Of a DNA stretch of 64,000 nt, positions 23,603 to 32,111 are shown piece after piece; position 1 is the first letter of the stretch; every line of letters begins with the position of its first letter. The stretch spans positions 62,001-126,000 of the forward strand of contig VGOP01000007.1 in assembly GCA_016875875.1 (NCBI GenBank), read 5' to 3'. The position numbers and the translations under genes are program-made. Source of the DNA: Chloroflexota bacterium (GTDB lineage Bacteria > Chloroflexota > Dehalococcoidia > GIF9 > UBA5629). The notes below the pieces were generated by a model. It worked only from the letters and a program-made list of their open reading frames with translations. It made no database searches and was not told the DNA's origin.

Positions 23603-26092
23603 TCATTCTGAGTCAAGTACAAATTTGTCTAGTGCCGGAAGCAACGCATCACGTTGTGGGCTTTGCATAAGCTTGGCTCGCCATTCAGTAGCTATGCCGG
23701 GGAGTAGTTTTTTGAAATCGGGACTCATGCTGGAGAGCTGTAAAATGGTAAGGAAAAGGTCGCTGACATTTTCACCTGGCACCAACAGCATAGCACTGTT
23801 GCATTCATCGAGGCTCTTATCGGGGCTAGCCATAAACAAGCTGGTGACCCCGAGCATAGCATGAGGGATCCATTCGCTGGGTACCGTCTGTGCGTAGAGC
23901 TGCAGGGCATCATGCAGCGGGGGCACCATGTCGTATTGTGCCAGGTCGTAGCACAATTTGATGAAGCGATTGAGATTGGCTGAATTATCCTGTATTGGGG
24001 CAATAATCTTGGGAGCAGCTTTGTCATATTCCCCTTCCTTGGCTAGGAGAAGGCCGGATAGGAATGAGGTTTCCGGCCAGTCAGGGTCAATGGATGCTGC
24101 ATGGTCAAGTTTTTTTCGAGCTTCGTCCAGATCTCCTTTGGTGATTAGTGCCAGTGACCATTTGTTCAATATGACCGCATTGTTGGGAAACAATTGTGAT
24201 GCTTCGTCATAGAGCGATAAGGCTTCAGTCCATTTATCAGTAGCTCCTTTATCTGTCCAGTATGTGTAGACATCGGCCAGGTAATAGTGTTCGTAGGCAA
24301 TATAAGGGTTCAACTCCAACGCCTTATTGAAAGACTTCGTGGCCAAGGATAAAATTTCCGTCTTGAGAGGTTCTTTTTTGACCCGCCGGGCTACAGAATC
24401 GCTGTAGGCTCCGAGAAAATGCCAATACGTGGCTTCTTCAGGTTGTATCTTGGTTGCCTTGTCAAAAGCGTAGATGGCTTGCTCATTGAGTGCTCTTTGT
24501 AGCTTTAGCCCTTTCTTCAAGTACGTATCGGCCAGGAGTGGCCTACTAGCCATGCCGATGCCGACAATTATCAAGGCTACAGCGCAGCCAAGAGATAAAA
24601 AGGCTCTGGTTCTGGTGGCGTAAGAGGCTGCGCTGCTTTTCGGTTGGGCTATTCCTTCAAACTCAGCTCTGGCTGGCCCTTTGATCCGGATGAATCCGCC
24701 GATTACAGGCGTCATGGCCAGTATCAACCAGAACACAAGCTCAGGTGATATTGTAGACAGGTTGAAAAAGATGTCGGCCATATATTGGGCTATTCCAGCC
24801 GCCATGGCTATTAAGAGCAGTTTATCGCTGTCTGCTGTTGCCCTGCGGAGATAGCGAAAACAAAGGTAGAAGAAGACAGCCAGAATGGACAGAAAGCTAA
24901 TTAGCCCCAGTAGCCCCATTGTGGCTGCCAGGTATAGATAGTCGTTATGAGGACGGTCTACCAGCTGTGAAATGTAAGTATCCTCGCTTATCAATTTTTT
25001 GGGGAAAAAGAGCTGGAAGGTAACGATGAACGTCTCCGGGCCATAACCGATAACCTTTCGCAGAAAATGCAACCTGTCGTTGGAAAACGGAACTTCAGGG
25101 GATTCAAGTATTATATTTAGGGCGCTGTGCCAGTACTGTGCTCTCACATCAAGGGTTTTAAGTCCCATGTCTTCAGCAGTTATGTCGAATTTCGAACCTT
25201 GGGCTTCTGGTGTTTCGGCGCCATTGCCTGGTAGTAGCATCGGAGACAGAAGTATGGCTGCTATTATCCCTAAGGCGAGTAATGACGCAGCACCAAGGCC
25301 GAGCAGGAGCCTTTTTCGCTTAGTCCACCCCAGCAGTATTATAAAGATAATGGGAGCTATAATGTACAAGAGGATAGTGACGGAGTATTGGGCTAGCCAG
25401 AGACACCAGAACTGCATGGCTAGCAGAATGGCCAGGCCGATTAGTATTCTAGTATTGTTTCCCTCCTTTCTCTTGTTCCACGAATGCACTATGAGAGCCA
25501 GGTTAAATGGGATGACCATGGCCAGGAAGCTGCTGAGGAAAAGCGGGTTGCCGATGGTGGAGAATACCCTGCCGTTGAATGTATGGGGGATTTGGAACAC
25601 TTTTAACATTACGTCCGGGAAGAAATATTGCAGTATGCCCACGAGGGAGACTATACCTGATGAAAGCAGCAATGTATAAACAGCTCTGAGTAGCTGTGCT
25701 CTATTGCGGATTTGCTGTGCCAGTATCAGGAAGAATAGTATCCAGCAGGTTAGGGTGAGCAATCCCGCCTTTCTATGATAGCTTCCCCAGAAGCTTATAG
25801 CCGGGGTTATGGAGGCAGCGGTGGCCAGGGCTGCTACCAAACCAAAGACCAATATAGCCAGGTGTAGCGGGGAGGTGAAGACATTTTGCCATTTTAGCCT
25901 CTTATGGTTGGCTTGGCTGAGCATCCAGTCAGCCACCCAGAAAGCCAGCATAGCCAGAACCAGAAACTGGAGCAGCGGGGCTTTAGCTGAAACCCAAACC
26001 TTGTTGCTTTGAGGGTTGAAAAAGAGGGGAATGAGGAAGATAACACAGAGCCAGGATATCTCAAGGGCTCGCTTGTAAATACTGGTTCGCAT
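23603..26092 (-). CDS. O-antigen ligase/polymerase-like membrane protein with C-terminal TPR region
   Basis: 829 residues. The first 480 or so form about 11-13 hydrophobic segments with a long extracytoplasmic loop (about 270-380) that includes 'IGYGPETFIVTFQLFFPKK' and 'DRPHNDYLYLAATMGLLG'; this HN region is the Wzy_C (O-antigen ligase) hallmark. After 'SRPLLADTYLKKGLKLQ' the chain becomes TPR repeats (about 540-760) on a soluble C terminus. Family members transfer lipid-linked glycans; PglL/PilO-type relatives glycosylate pilins. It faces away from the pilin gene 430 bp distant, so a pilin or S-layer glycosylation role is a reasonable inference, not shown. Confidence 0.8.
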   Translation of the reverse strand: MRTSIYKRALEISWLCVIFLIPLFFNPQSNKVWVSAKAPLLQFLVLAMLAFWVADWMLSQANHKRLKWQNVFTSPLHLAILVFGLVAALATAASITPAISFWGSYHRKAGLLTLTCWILFFLILAQQIRNRAQLLRAVYTLLLSSGIVSLVGILQYFFPDVMLKVFQIPHTFNGRVFSTIGNPLFLSSFLAMVIPFNLALIVHSWNKRKEGNNTRILIGLAILLAMQFWCLWLAQYSVTILLYIIAPIIFIILLGWTKRKRLLLGLGAASLLALGIIAAILLSPMLLPGNGAETPEAQGSKFDITAEDMGLKTLDVRAQYWHSALNIILESPEVPFSNDRLHFLRKVIGYGPETFIVTFQLFFPKKLISEDTYISQLVDRPHNDYLYLAATMGLLGLISFLSILAVFFYLCFRYLRRATADSDKLLLIAMAAGIAQYMADIFFNLSTISPELVFWLILAMTPVIGGFIRIKGPARAEFEGIAQPKSSAASYATRTRAFLSLGCAVALIIVGIGMASRPLLADTYLKKGLKLQRALNEQAIYAFDKATKIQPEEATYWHFLGAYSDSVARRVKKEPLKTEILSLATKSFNKALELNPYIAYEHYYLADVYTYWTDKGATDKWTEALSLYDEASQLFPNNAVILNKWSLALITKGDLDEARKKLDHAASIDPDWPETSFLSGLLLAKEGEYDKAAPKIIAPIQDNSANLNRFIKLCYDLAQYDMVPPLHDALQLYAQTVPSEWIPHAMLGVTSLFMASPDKSLDECNSAMLLVPGENVSDLFLTILQLSSMSPDFKKLLPGIATEWRAKLMQSPQRDALLPALDKFVLDSE

Positions 26093-26169
26093 TTCTGGCC
26101 TTTCTGTAGCGCTATCATTATAGACGTTCTTGGGACTGATGTCAGCCGTGCAGGAGAAGACTAAGGCAA

Positions 26170-26357
26170 AAGTTAAAAGTCAAAAATCAGAATGACAGTT
26201 CTTTGTATGTTTTGGTCGTTGGTATTTGTGGTTTTGAATTTGTTTAGAGTTTAGAAATTCGGATTTAGGATTTCCTGACATGCAGCTGTAGGGCTTTAGC
26301 CCTGAATCTGTCTCTACAATGGGGGAGTCCAAGAGGGGCGAAGCCCCTGTTACTCCC
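26170..26357. repeat. Dispersed-repeat patch upstream of the pilin
   Basis: Holds an A+T-rich repeat copy (26170-26277), a CTGTAGGGCTTTAGCCCT hairpin (26286-26303) and the hairpin GGGAGT...ACTCCC enclosing GGGCGAAGCCCC (26323-26357). Part of the 432-bp gap between the ligase-like gene and the pilin; no gene seen. Confidence 0.55.
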
Positions 26358-26362
26358 GTCAC

Positions 26363-26433
26363 CTAGTACTAATTTCCTATGCGCCGGGCATACCAACTAG
26401 GACTAAATTCCCATTTGCGGTGCAGACTAAAGG
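26363..26433 (+). promoter_or_regulatory. TAGTACTAA-type boxes upstream of the pilin
   Basis: CTAGTACTAATTT at 26363-26375 and CTAGGACTAAATT at 26397-26409, start to start 34 bp, then GACTAAAGG at 26425-26433. The same pair CTAGGACTAA + GACTAAAGG at 27-bp spacing lies before the zinc-ribbon gene (41016-40981, reverse strand). Probably a binding site for a shared activator. Confidence 0.5.
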
Positions 26434-26447
26434 GCTATGTATTTACA

Positions 26448-26476
26448 TTGACATCTTGGTGCTGCTGATATAACAT
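26448..26476 (+). promoter_or_regulatory. Candidate pilin promoter
   Basis: TTGACA at 26448-26453 and, after 17 bp, TAACAT at 26471-26476 (a TATAAC option lies two bases earlier). The pilin start at 26525 is about 42 nt from the expected transcription start and has GAAAGGAGG in front. Confidence 0.45.
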
Positions 26477-26524
26477 ACAATTGCTATAACCAGAGAATAT
26501 AGCAAAGAAAGGAGGTAGACGATA

Positions 26525-26884
26525 ATGCGAAAGCTAATTAGAAGCCAGAAAGGCTTCACTCTCATCGAGCTCTTGGTGGTCATTGGCATCCTGGCAACTC
26601 TGGCAGGTGTGGTTACCATAGGTGTAACCCAGTTCGTGAACCGAGGCGGCACTGAAGCAAACTGCACTGAGTTGCACAATGTACAGACCGCGGCTACAGC
26701 CTGTATCGTGGAGGTGGCGACTGGCAATCTCGCGCCAGGTACAGACTGTACGGACACAGCTGTGCTGCGGACTAACAATCTGCTACTGACAGACACTAGA
26801 TGTACTACCTACGCCATCAGTTCAGACGGGATAGTTACTGCCCAGAGTGGTTGCGTCACTGGCGTGTCGTGTACGTCACCATAG
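26525..26884 (+). CDS. Type IV pilin-like protein (major pilin candidate)
   Basis: 119 residues. A short charged leader ends at the prepilin peptidase site SQKG/FTLIELLVV, with Glu5 of the mature protein and a hydrophobic helix continuing 'IGILATLAGVVTIGVTQF'. The C-terminal domain is small (about 80 residues) with four or more cysteines (for example 'TEANCTEL', 'CIVEV', 'GTDCTD', 'DTRCTTY'), suggesting disulfides. It has its own promoter, strong ribosome site and an immediate rho-independent terminator, so it is a single-gene high-output transcript, as expected for the main pilin of the locus on the other strand. Confidence 0.88.
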   Translation: MRKLIRSQKGFTLIELLVVIGILATLAGVVTIGVTQFVNRGGTEANCTELHNVQTAATACIVEVATGNLAPGTDCTDTAVLRTNNLLLTDTRCTTYAISSDGIVTAQSGCVTGVSCTSP

Positions 26885-26936
26885 AAAGCTGACTTGGTGA
26901 CTCGTATCTGCTGATTGAGCATTTACTAAGAGCAAT

Positions 26937-26967
26937 AATAGGGCAGAAGTAAAACTTCTGCCCTATT
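26937..26967 (+). terminator. Rho-independent terminator of the pilin gene
   Basis: Perfect 13-bp stem AATAGGGCAGAAG (26937-26949) with CTTCTGCCCTATT (26955-26967), 5-nt loop TAAAA, followed by TGTTT. It could act in both directions. Confidence 0.85.
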
Positions 26968-26986
26968 TGTTTAATGAGCATAACGG

Positions 26987-27145
26987 CGAGGCTTAAGCCT
27001 CGGGAGCACGACCTTAAAAGGTCGGGGCTACATCAAAACTCAAAAGTTAAAAATCAAAATGACATATAAAAATGCAAAAGTTATAGTTCCCATCTTTGGA
27101 TTTTGACTTGGCATTTTACATTTTGATGTTTGATTTTTGCATTTT
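26987..27145. repeat. Hairpin pair and A+T-rich repeat copy
   Basis: CGAGGCTTAAGCCTCG (26987-27002) and CGACCTTAAAAGGTCG (27009-27024), the same ordered pair as at 21960-22003, followed by an A+T-rich stretch (27035-27145) with inverted arms (AAAATGCAAAAGTT / GCATTTTACATTTTGA). Fills the gap between the pilin terminator and the PilMN gene. Confidence 0.6.
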
Positions 27146-27162
27146 ACCACGTGTGCCTTAGG

Positions 27163-28560
27163 CTATTTCAATGTCAGGGTGAACTGCCACTGGTTGTATT
27201 GTGTTTCAATCATGTTCGATATCAGCACCTGGGAGAACTGACCGGAGTTACTCAGGGCTCGGACATAGTCCACGATTGTTGTCTCATCGGGGGATGTGCC
27301 GATTATGGCGAGGCTGGTGCTAGTATAGCTGATTGACTTCACTTCGATGATGCCAGGCAGTAGGCTGGTTACCTTGCTTAAATCACTATTTACCTTGGCT
27401 CGTTGTGTTTTGGCGTCATCCAGCGGCTGCTTGATGGCATCGCTGGCCTTTTTGGCTGCGGCAATTTGTGTCTGCAGTGTCTTGATTGCTGCCTCGGTTC
27501 CTTGTATAACCTGGGCCTGTGTTTGGGCATTGTTAACCTGAGTCTGCAAGGCCGTGGTCTCCCTGTATTGCTGCAGCGTTGATGTGCCAAAGAAGAAGAG
27601 CACGGCGATGGCTATAAGGATAAATGTCCAGGAAACGATTTGGATGGCGGGTAATGGCTTGGGCAGATAAGCTTCAGGCGTGACATTTATGTTTACCCTG
27701 GCTTGGCTGAAATCACCTCGTGCCTGCCTGAGAGCCAGGCCGATATTAGCCGCATATTCACTTGTAATTAGACTATCAGTATATGATAACAATTGGGGCA
27801 ATGGCTTAACTCGATACTCCAGTGTCCCTGCCAGCATATCACCTAGCTCACCGGTGACAAAAGCTGCCACGTTGCGGCTGATTTCACCTCCCTTGTGGCT
27901 TGAGTTATAGAAGGCAACTGTCTTTTCCAGCTCTTCTTTCACCTCGTCCACCTTATCATGTGGCGAAGTCGCGTCAGCCGGGAAGGGCAGACTGCGGAGC
28001 AATTCGGATATGCCGTCAACCATGACCACGATGTCAAAGCCATATGACTGGGCGTTTATTATTATGGAGTCTCTTTCGTCGGCAACCCTGGCCAGGGCCA
28101 GAGGTCTAGCCTCCATGGCTTCAGATTGAAGTCCCGCCTGGCGCAACGTGGCTAACATGGCATCAACCGTATTGCGGGGTAGGCCGATGAGACACAGGGT
28201 GGTCTCTATGTCCGACATGGATATTGCCTGCCAGGATGTATAAAGCTCGCTTAGGGACACCGGCATTAGTCTTTCCATTTCTCGCTTGGCGGCCTCAGCT
28301 AGCAAGGCTTTGGGCAGCCGAGGCAGATTGACTATGTGGTATATAGAGTGGATGCCGCTGATGCTGACCACAACCTTCCTTTCGGCAATGCCATGGGCTG
28401 CCATGAGCTCGCTGATACGCCGGCCAACGATGGCAGGATCGGTGATGACACCATCATGGACCAGGCCTGGCTCCAGCGGCAAGGTTGCTGCCGCTTCCAT
28501 CCGCTTTCCCTTGACCACCATCATTTTTATGGAGGTATCTTCAATGTCTAGTGTAACCAT
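27163..28560 (-). CDS. PilM-PilN fusion, type IV pilus inner-membrane platform
   Basis: 465 residues. The N-terminal 290 or so are PilM-like (actin-like ATPase fold): 'MVTLDIEDTSIKMMVVKG' (phosphate-1), 'KVVVSISG', 'KREMERLMPVSLSELYTSW', 'SIIINAQSYGFDIVVMVDG' (phosphate-2 region). A single membrane segment at about 308-332 ('IVSWTFILIAIAVLFFFG') and a coiled-coil rich in Gln/Ala follow, then a PilN-like periplasmic domain ending 'NQWQFTLTLK'. In most bacteria PilM and PilN are separate partners bound through the PilN cytoplasmic tail; here they are one chain. The PilO gene lies directly upstream. Confidence 0.8.
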   Translation of the reverse strand: MVTLDIEDTSIKMMVVKGKRMEAAATLPLEPGLVHDGVITDPAIVGRRISELMAAHGIAERKVVVSISGIHSIYHIVNLPRLPKALLAEAAKREMERLMPVSLSELYTSWQAISMSDIETTLCLIGLPRNTVDAMLATLRQAGLQSEAMEARPLALARVADERDSIIINAQSYGFDIVVMVDGISELLRSLPFPADATSPHDKVDEVKEELEKTVAFYNSSHKGGEISRNVAAFVTGELGDMLAGTLEYRVKPLPQLLSYTDSLITSEYAANIGLALRQARGDFSQARVNINVTPEAYLPKPLPAIQIVSWTFILIAIAVLFFFGTSTLQQYRETTALQTQVNNAQTQAQVIQGTEAAIKTLQTQIAAAKKASDAIKQPLDDAKTQRAKVNSDLSKVTSLLPGIIEVKSISYTSTSLAIIGTSPDETTIVDYVRALSNSGQFSQVLISNMIETQYNQWQFTLTLK

Positions 28561-28596
28561 AGCTGCTTATCCCTTTTCCCATTCCCTCTTGCCGTG

Positions 28597-28664
28597 TAGG
28601 GACAGACCTTTAGGTCTGTCCGCCAAATCGGACCCCCACGGACAGGTCTGAAGACCTGTCCCTA
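28597..28664. repeat. Palindromic repeat, TAGGGACAG...CTGTCCCTA family
   Basis: TAGGGACAGACC / GGTCTGTCC and GGACAGGTC / GACCTGTCCCTA, between pilO and pilMN inside the putative operon. A hairpin here could lower or separate expression of the two genes. Confidence 0.8.
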
Positions 28665-28689
28665 CGGAATTTTAGAGTAATCATGGCTA

Positions 28690-29256
28690 TTACTTACTGC
28701 TTTCATGACAGAGTACGTTAATTGTGACTGTGGCTCTATCTTCTACCCCTTCCTCTCCGGCGGATGTGAAAGTGAAGTGCTGGATCTGGGATGTTGGCAG
28801 CTTGTCATCCAGAGCCAGCAGGAAGTTCTGGAAATGAGGCATCTGTCCTTTGAGGCCCAGTTGAACGGTTAATGTTGCAGTTTTCGAAGTTGACACCTGG
28901 GTCTGCGTGACGTATATGGCGTTAAGCTCAGCCAGTTCCAGCAGGCTGTCGACTATTTCGGATGTCTGGGTGGTAGTGGGGAAAACGGCTTTAGCCGCCT
29001 CCATCTCTGCCGTAATTTGCGCTAGCTGGGCCTCAAACTTGTCTTTCGGTGTTTGCTCTACGGCTAGTATTTTCTGTAGGTTGGCTAGGGTGGCCTTCAA
29101 CTCAGTTTGCCTTTGTGGCTGTTGCTGATTTACCAACCATAGGGGGATGAGGATAATCAGGAAAATGCCGACAATCAGCACCAGCTGGCTTACTCGGCCC
29201 ACTTTGGGCAGCCTATCAAGGCCGCCTTTTTTCTTTTCTGGTTCAGGTTGAATCAT
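28690..29256 (-). CDS. PilO-like type IV pilus assembly protein
   Basis: 188 residues. Short cytoplasmic head, one membrane helix ('LVLIVGIFLIILIPLWLV', about 27-45), a coiled coil (about 48-100) and a ferredoxin-fold-like C-terminal domain ('LTVQLGLKGQMPHFQNFLLALDD'), the PilO layout. It should pair with the PilN half of the downstream fusion to form the platform around PilC. ATG 29256 has no clear ribosome site and lies only 6 bp after the stop of the toxin gene, suggesting translational coupling to the toxin-antitoxin pair. Confidence 0.75.
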   Translation of the reverse strand: MIQPEPEKKKGGLDRLPKVGRVSQLVLIVGIFLIILIPLWLVNQQQPQRQTELKATLANLQKILAVEQTPKDKFEAQLAQITAEMEAAKAVFPTTTQTSEIVDSLLELAELNAIYVTQTQVSTSKTATLTVQLGLKGQMPHFQNFLLALDDKLPTSQIQHFTFTSAGEEGVEDRATVTINVLCHESSK

Positions 29257-29262
29257 TACTAA

Positions 29263-29520
29263 CTACTTAGTTCTGTAGATTTCTCCTCTGTGACCGATGA
29301 ATTGAATCACGATGGTTTTGCCTTCCACCGAATAAACAGCTCTCCAATCTCCTATACGTAGTTTAAGCATTCCTTTAAACTCACCGCCAAGAGGCTCCGC
29401 GCTAACTTTCTCGAAATTACTGGCTAGCCAAGCAATCCGCCTCAAAATCCTTCTGGCTGTTAGCTTATCAATCTTTTCAAGGTCTTTTATTGCACCTTCA
29501 GTCCAGACAATCTTAACCAA
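29263..29520 (-). CDS. RelE/ParE-family toxin
   Basis: 85 residues, usual RelE size. 'TEGAIKDLEKIDKLTARRILRRI', 'PLGGEFKGMLKLRIGDWRAVYSV' and 'IQFIGHRGEIYRTK' match the conserved core of the superfamily (KLR-GDWR and HR-YR segments). The likely TTG start overlaps the end of the antitoxin frame by 8 bp. Family members are ribosome-dependent mRNA interferases or gyrase inhibitors. Its place within a pilus gene set is odd. Confidence 0.88.
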   Translation of the reverse strand: MVKIVWTEGAIKDLEKIDKLTARRILRRIAWLASNFEKVSAEPLGGEFKGMLKLRIGDWRAVYSVEGKTIVIQFIGHRGEIYRTK

Positions 29521-29701
29521 GTCTTTTGACTACCTCTTCATGAGCAATTCTCTTGGAGGTAGTTTTCAGGCGTTTCTCCAGTTTCTCTCCAAATTCGTGC
29601 TTGAGCTCTAAACCGGAATCAGGGTCTCCAAGGAACTCTAAGATTTTCTGTTCTATGAGAAGCTCCAGCTCGTCAATGCTCAGGTCTTTGACTTTTGCCA
29701 T
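29513..29701 (-). CDS. Antitoxin of the RelE-type pair
   Basis: 62 residues, mostly helical and charged ('MAKVKDLSIDELELLIEQKILEFLG' split by a turn at GDPDSG, then a basic helix). ATG 29701 follows CCGAGGAGATAAAC. The antitoxin-first, overlapping order is typical. No DNA-binding motif is evident, so autoregulation is uncertain. Named by position next to the toxin more than by sequence. Confidence 0.75.
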   Translation of the reverse strand: MAKVKDLSIDELELLIEQKILEFLGDPDSGLELKHEFGEKLEKRLKTTSKRIAHEEVVKRLG

Positions 29702-29810
29702 GTTTATCTCCTCGGGTTCCTTAAATTTGTTGGTGCATTCGTCAATCTAATCTAGTGTAACATTTTTGCTTTGAAAAAAACAGAGGTGTAAAGCCCGGCA
29801 CTACATGGTT

Positions 29811-29945
29811 GATTAAATCACAAATTTCAAATTCCAAGCTCCAAACAAATTCAAAATCGCAAACATCAATGACCAAAACACTCGGGGTTTTGAATTTGGA
29901 GCTTCGATATTGTTTGTGATTTGTGATTTAGTATTTGGGATTTCC
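29811..29945. repeat. A+T-rich dispersed repeat (copy 2)
   Basis: AAATCACAAATTTCAAATTCC... to ...GTATTTGGGATTT; imperfect inverted arms and clear similarity to the reverse complement of 21825-21950. The rest of the 318-bp spacer (29702-30019) contains only a GGCCTTTTAAGGTCG hairpin near 29958. Confidence 0.7.
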
Positions 29946-30019
29946 TATTCTGTAGCCGCGGCCTTTTAAGGTCGCCAGCAAACAAAGCGCCATTGGCAGA
30001 TATTTCCCACCCCAGAGAG

Positions 30020-31684
30020 CTACTTTATTATGTTGTACTTGAGCAGTGGCGGGCTATTGCCACCCTCGCCGGAGCCGCCGCCGCTACCGCTATCACCTGG
30101 AAAGTCAAGCCCCTCCTCAGGTACCCCTACCAGGTTGAGGGTACAGCCCGGCTGCAGGTTGACGTTGGCACTGCCGGCTATGGAGCCATAGAAGTTGGCA
30201 CTGGGCTGTAGATTAGTGGTGCACTTCACGGACATGAGAAAGATGAACTCCTGGCCGCCGGTGAAGCCCCGGAGCATGTACTGATTTGCGGTCTGGTCTG
30301 TAAACCCGGTTCCTGCAGGATTGGGAAAGGTAAAACCGGTAAAATCAGCAACCTCATATTTATTAGTCGATGTCAGTGTTTTGGTGGAGATAATGTCAGC
30401 ATCGGATATGGCTGCCAGCCAGTAGTTGGTTTTGGTAATGGCGATTTCCGGGACGCTGACCGGCTTCCAGCTGGATACGGTGATATTATCAGCGCAATCG
30501 ACTGAGCCGAGCAGGGTTCCGGGCGACCCATTATTATCAGCATAGAGCGCCACCTTGACATGGGCTGGTGGCGCTTCGGGGTCGGCGATATAGCACTTCA
30601 CCTGGATGCTGCTTAGCTTATCAATATTTTTGGATTCGAATTTAGACAGAAGGAATCTATCCTGATAGTCTGTAGTAGTCCCTGTATCCACGTCATCAGC
30701 GCCGAGCAAATAATTACCCTGTCCCAGTTTGGGCTGGAATTCGACATGTCCTACTCCAATAACGCAGCCCGGTCCGTGTAGCTCACAATCAGGGCCAAAA
30801 TAGACTGCACTGTTACTTGCATTCGGGGTTGTTGGGCATGGGTCTTGGTAGTATGTGGCGTAGATAGTCTGCCCGTCAAGGAGTAAAATAACGTCCTTGT
30901 CTGAGAAGTTGAACTTTCCATTGACATATATTGTCCCGCTCAGTTGGGCGTAGCCGCTGCCGTTAATGCTCAGGTCACCGGTGCAGTATAACCAGGGAAT
31001 AATTACAGGATTGGATGACGTGCCCCCGGAGACGGTGTAAGTGCTGGAGGAATATGGGTTGTCAGGGCAATAGTTCGCGGGGTCAGCACACACGTTGTCA
31101 CTAAAATTACTCAAGTAGTAGGCTGAAAGCTGCGCCTCTGTAGGAAAGGTTACTGTTCCTTGCCTAACCTCACCGGTTCTTACATCGGCGTTGTTGTCAT
31201 ATGTCCCTTGGTAGAGAATACCGCCATAGATTACATCGCTGGATTTGGTGGTTATGCTTCCCGAGCTGGTAATGGCGTGTTCGAACAGCCAGGAAAAATC
31301 GGAGCCGGCGACCGCCTGGGCTTCGATGACACTCTTGATTTCGCCGTTGAGCCTGGCGGTGGACCTGATGGTGTACAAGTCAACCTCCAGGTTCTGTAGC
31401 TCCACGGTTACTGTCATCCCATTCACCTCTTCAGTCAGGTCATACGAATTGTCACTGGCGAACAGGGCAATGCCATTTCCCACTTTCCAAAAGGCATCCA
31501 TTATGCCGGCATCAGCAGCATAAATCCCCAAGGTGTTCTCTACAATCTCACGGTTGGCAGTGAGATTGGTGGTCATAAGGCTGAGGACGGGTACCACGAG
31601 CAAACCTCCTAGCACCATCAAAACCAGCGCCATGGGCAATACCTGGCCGGACTCTTTTTTCAATATTCGTTTCAGCAATTTCAT
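30020..31684 (-). CDS. PilX-like large minor pilin / pilus-associated surface protein
   Basis: 554 residues from ATG 31684 (AAAGGAGGGG upstream). N terminus 'KKESGQVLPMALVLMVLGGLLVVPVLSLMTTN' resembles the PilX N-terminal class (a G-Q-V-L-P-M cleavage/membrane segment rather than G-F-T-L-I-E). The large exported region includes a polymer-forming, beta-helix-like stretch ('ITSSGSITTKSSDVIYGGILYQG', 'GDLSINGSGYAQLSGTIYVNGKF') and a Gly/Ser-rich tail ('GDSGSGGGSGEGG'). It probably sits at the pilus tip or surface. Co-oriented with PilB, PilC and the other minor pilins. Confidence 0.75.
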   Translation of the reverse strand: MKLLKRILKKESGQVLPMALVLMVLGGLLVVPVLSLMTTNLTANREIVENTLGIYAADAGIMDAFWKVGNGIALFASDNSYDLTEEVNGMTVTVELQNLEVDLYTIRSTARLNGEIKSVIEAQAVAGSDFSWLFEHAITSSGSITTKSSDVIYGGILYQGTYDNNADVRTGEVRQGTVTFPTEAQLSAYYLSNFSDNVCADPANYCPDNPYSSSTYTVSGGTSSNPVIIPWLYCTGDLSINGSGYAQLSGTIYVNGKFNFSDKDVILLLDGQTIYATYYQDPCPTTPNASNSAVYFGPDCELHGPGCVIGVGHVEFQPKLGQGNYLLGADDVDTGTTTDYQDRFLLSKFESKNIDKLSSIQVKCYIADPEAPPAHVKVALYADNNGSPGTLLGSVDCADNITVSSWKPVSVPEIAITKTNYWLAAISDADIISTKTLTSTNKYEVADFTGFTFPNPAGTGFTDQTANQYMLRGFTGGQEFIFLMSVKCTTNLQPSANFYGSIAGSANVNLQPGCTLNLVGVPEEGLDFPGDSGSGGGSGEGGNSPPLLKYNIIK

Positions 31685-31745
31685 CTTGCCCCTCCTTTAC
31701 TCGCATAGCGCTCTGTCCTATCGAGGGAGAGTGAAAAATGGGTTG

Positions 31746-32065
31746 CGGACAGACCTGAAGGTCTGTCCCTACATGTCTTCATTATTATTCTCTTCAGTAA
31801 TTTCATGATTTACCTCCTTAGAATCTCAGGTGGGGGTAACACAATGAGATTGCCACGTCCTTCTAAGGAAGGACTGGCAATGACAGGGAGGGAGTTTTTC
31901 ACCCACCAATGTAGCCCCGACCTTTTAAGGTCGCCCATTTCTCTTCTGTCATGGTGAGGGGCGTTAGCCCCGTGGCGATCTCGGCACAAGGCCAACGTCG
32001 GTGCCAGGCAGAGATTACCACGCTGCCTGCCACGCCTTTGGCTCGCAGCTTCGGCTGGCAATGAC
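31746..32065. repeat. Mosaic of palindromic repeats in a minor-pilin gap
   Basis: In order: GGACAGACCTGAAGGTCTGTCC (31747 on), a GAGATTGCCAC...GGCAATGACAG unit (31842-31886), a GACCTTTTAAGGTC hairpin (about 31919) and a full GTCATGGTGAG...GGCAATGAC element (31947-32065). The 427-bp spacer between the PilX-like and PilW-like genes has no gene. Confidence 0.75.
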
Positions 32066-32111
32066 TGTCGGTTATTACCAAACATCTTATCCCTCATCTC
32101 CTTCATGCTAG

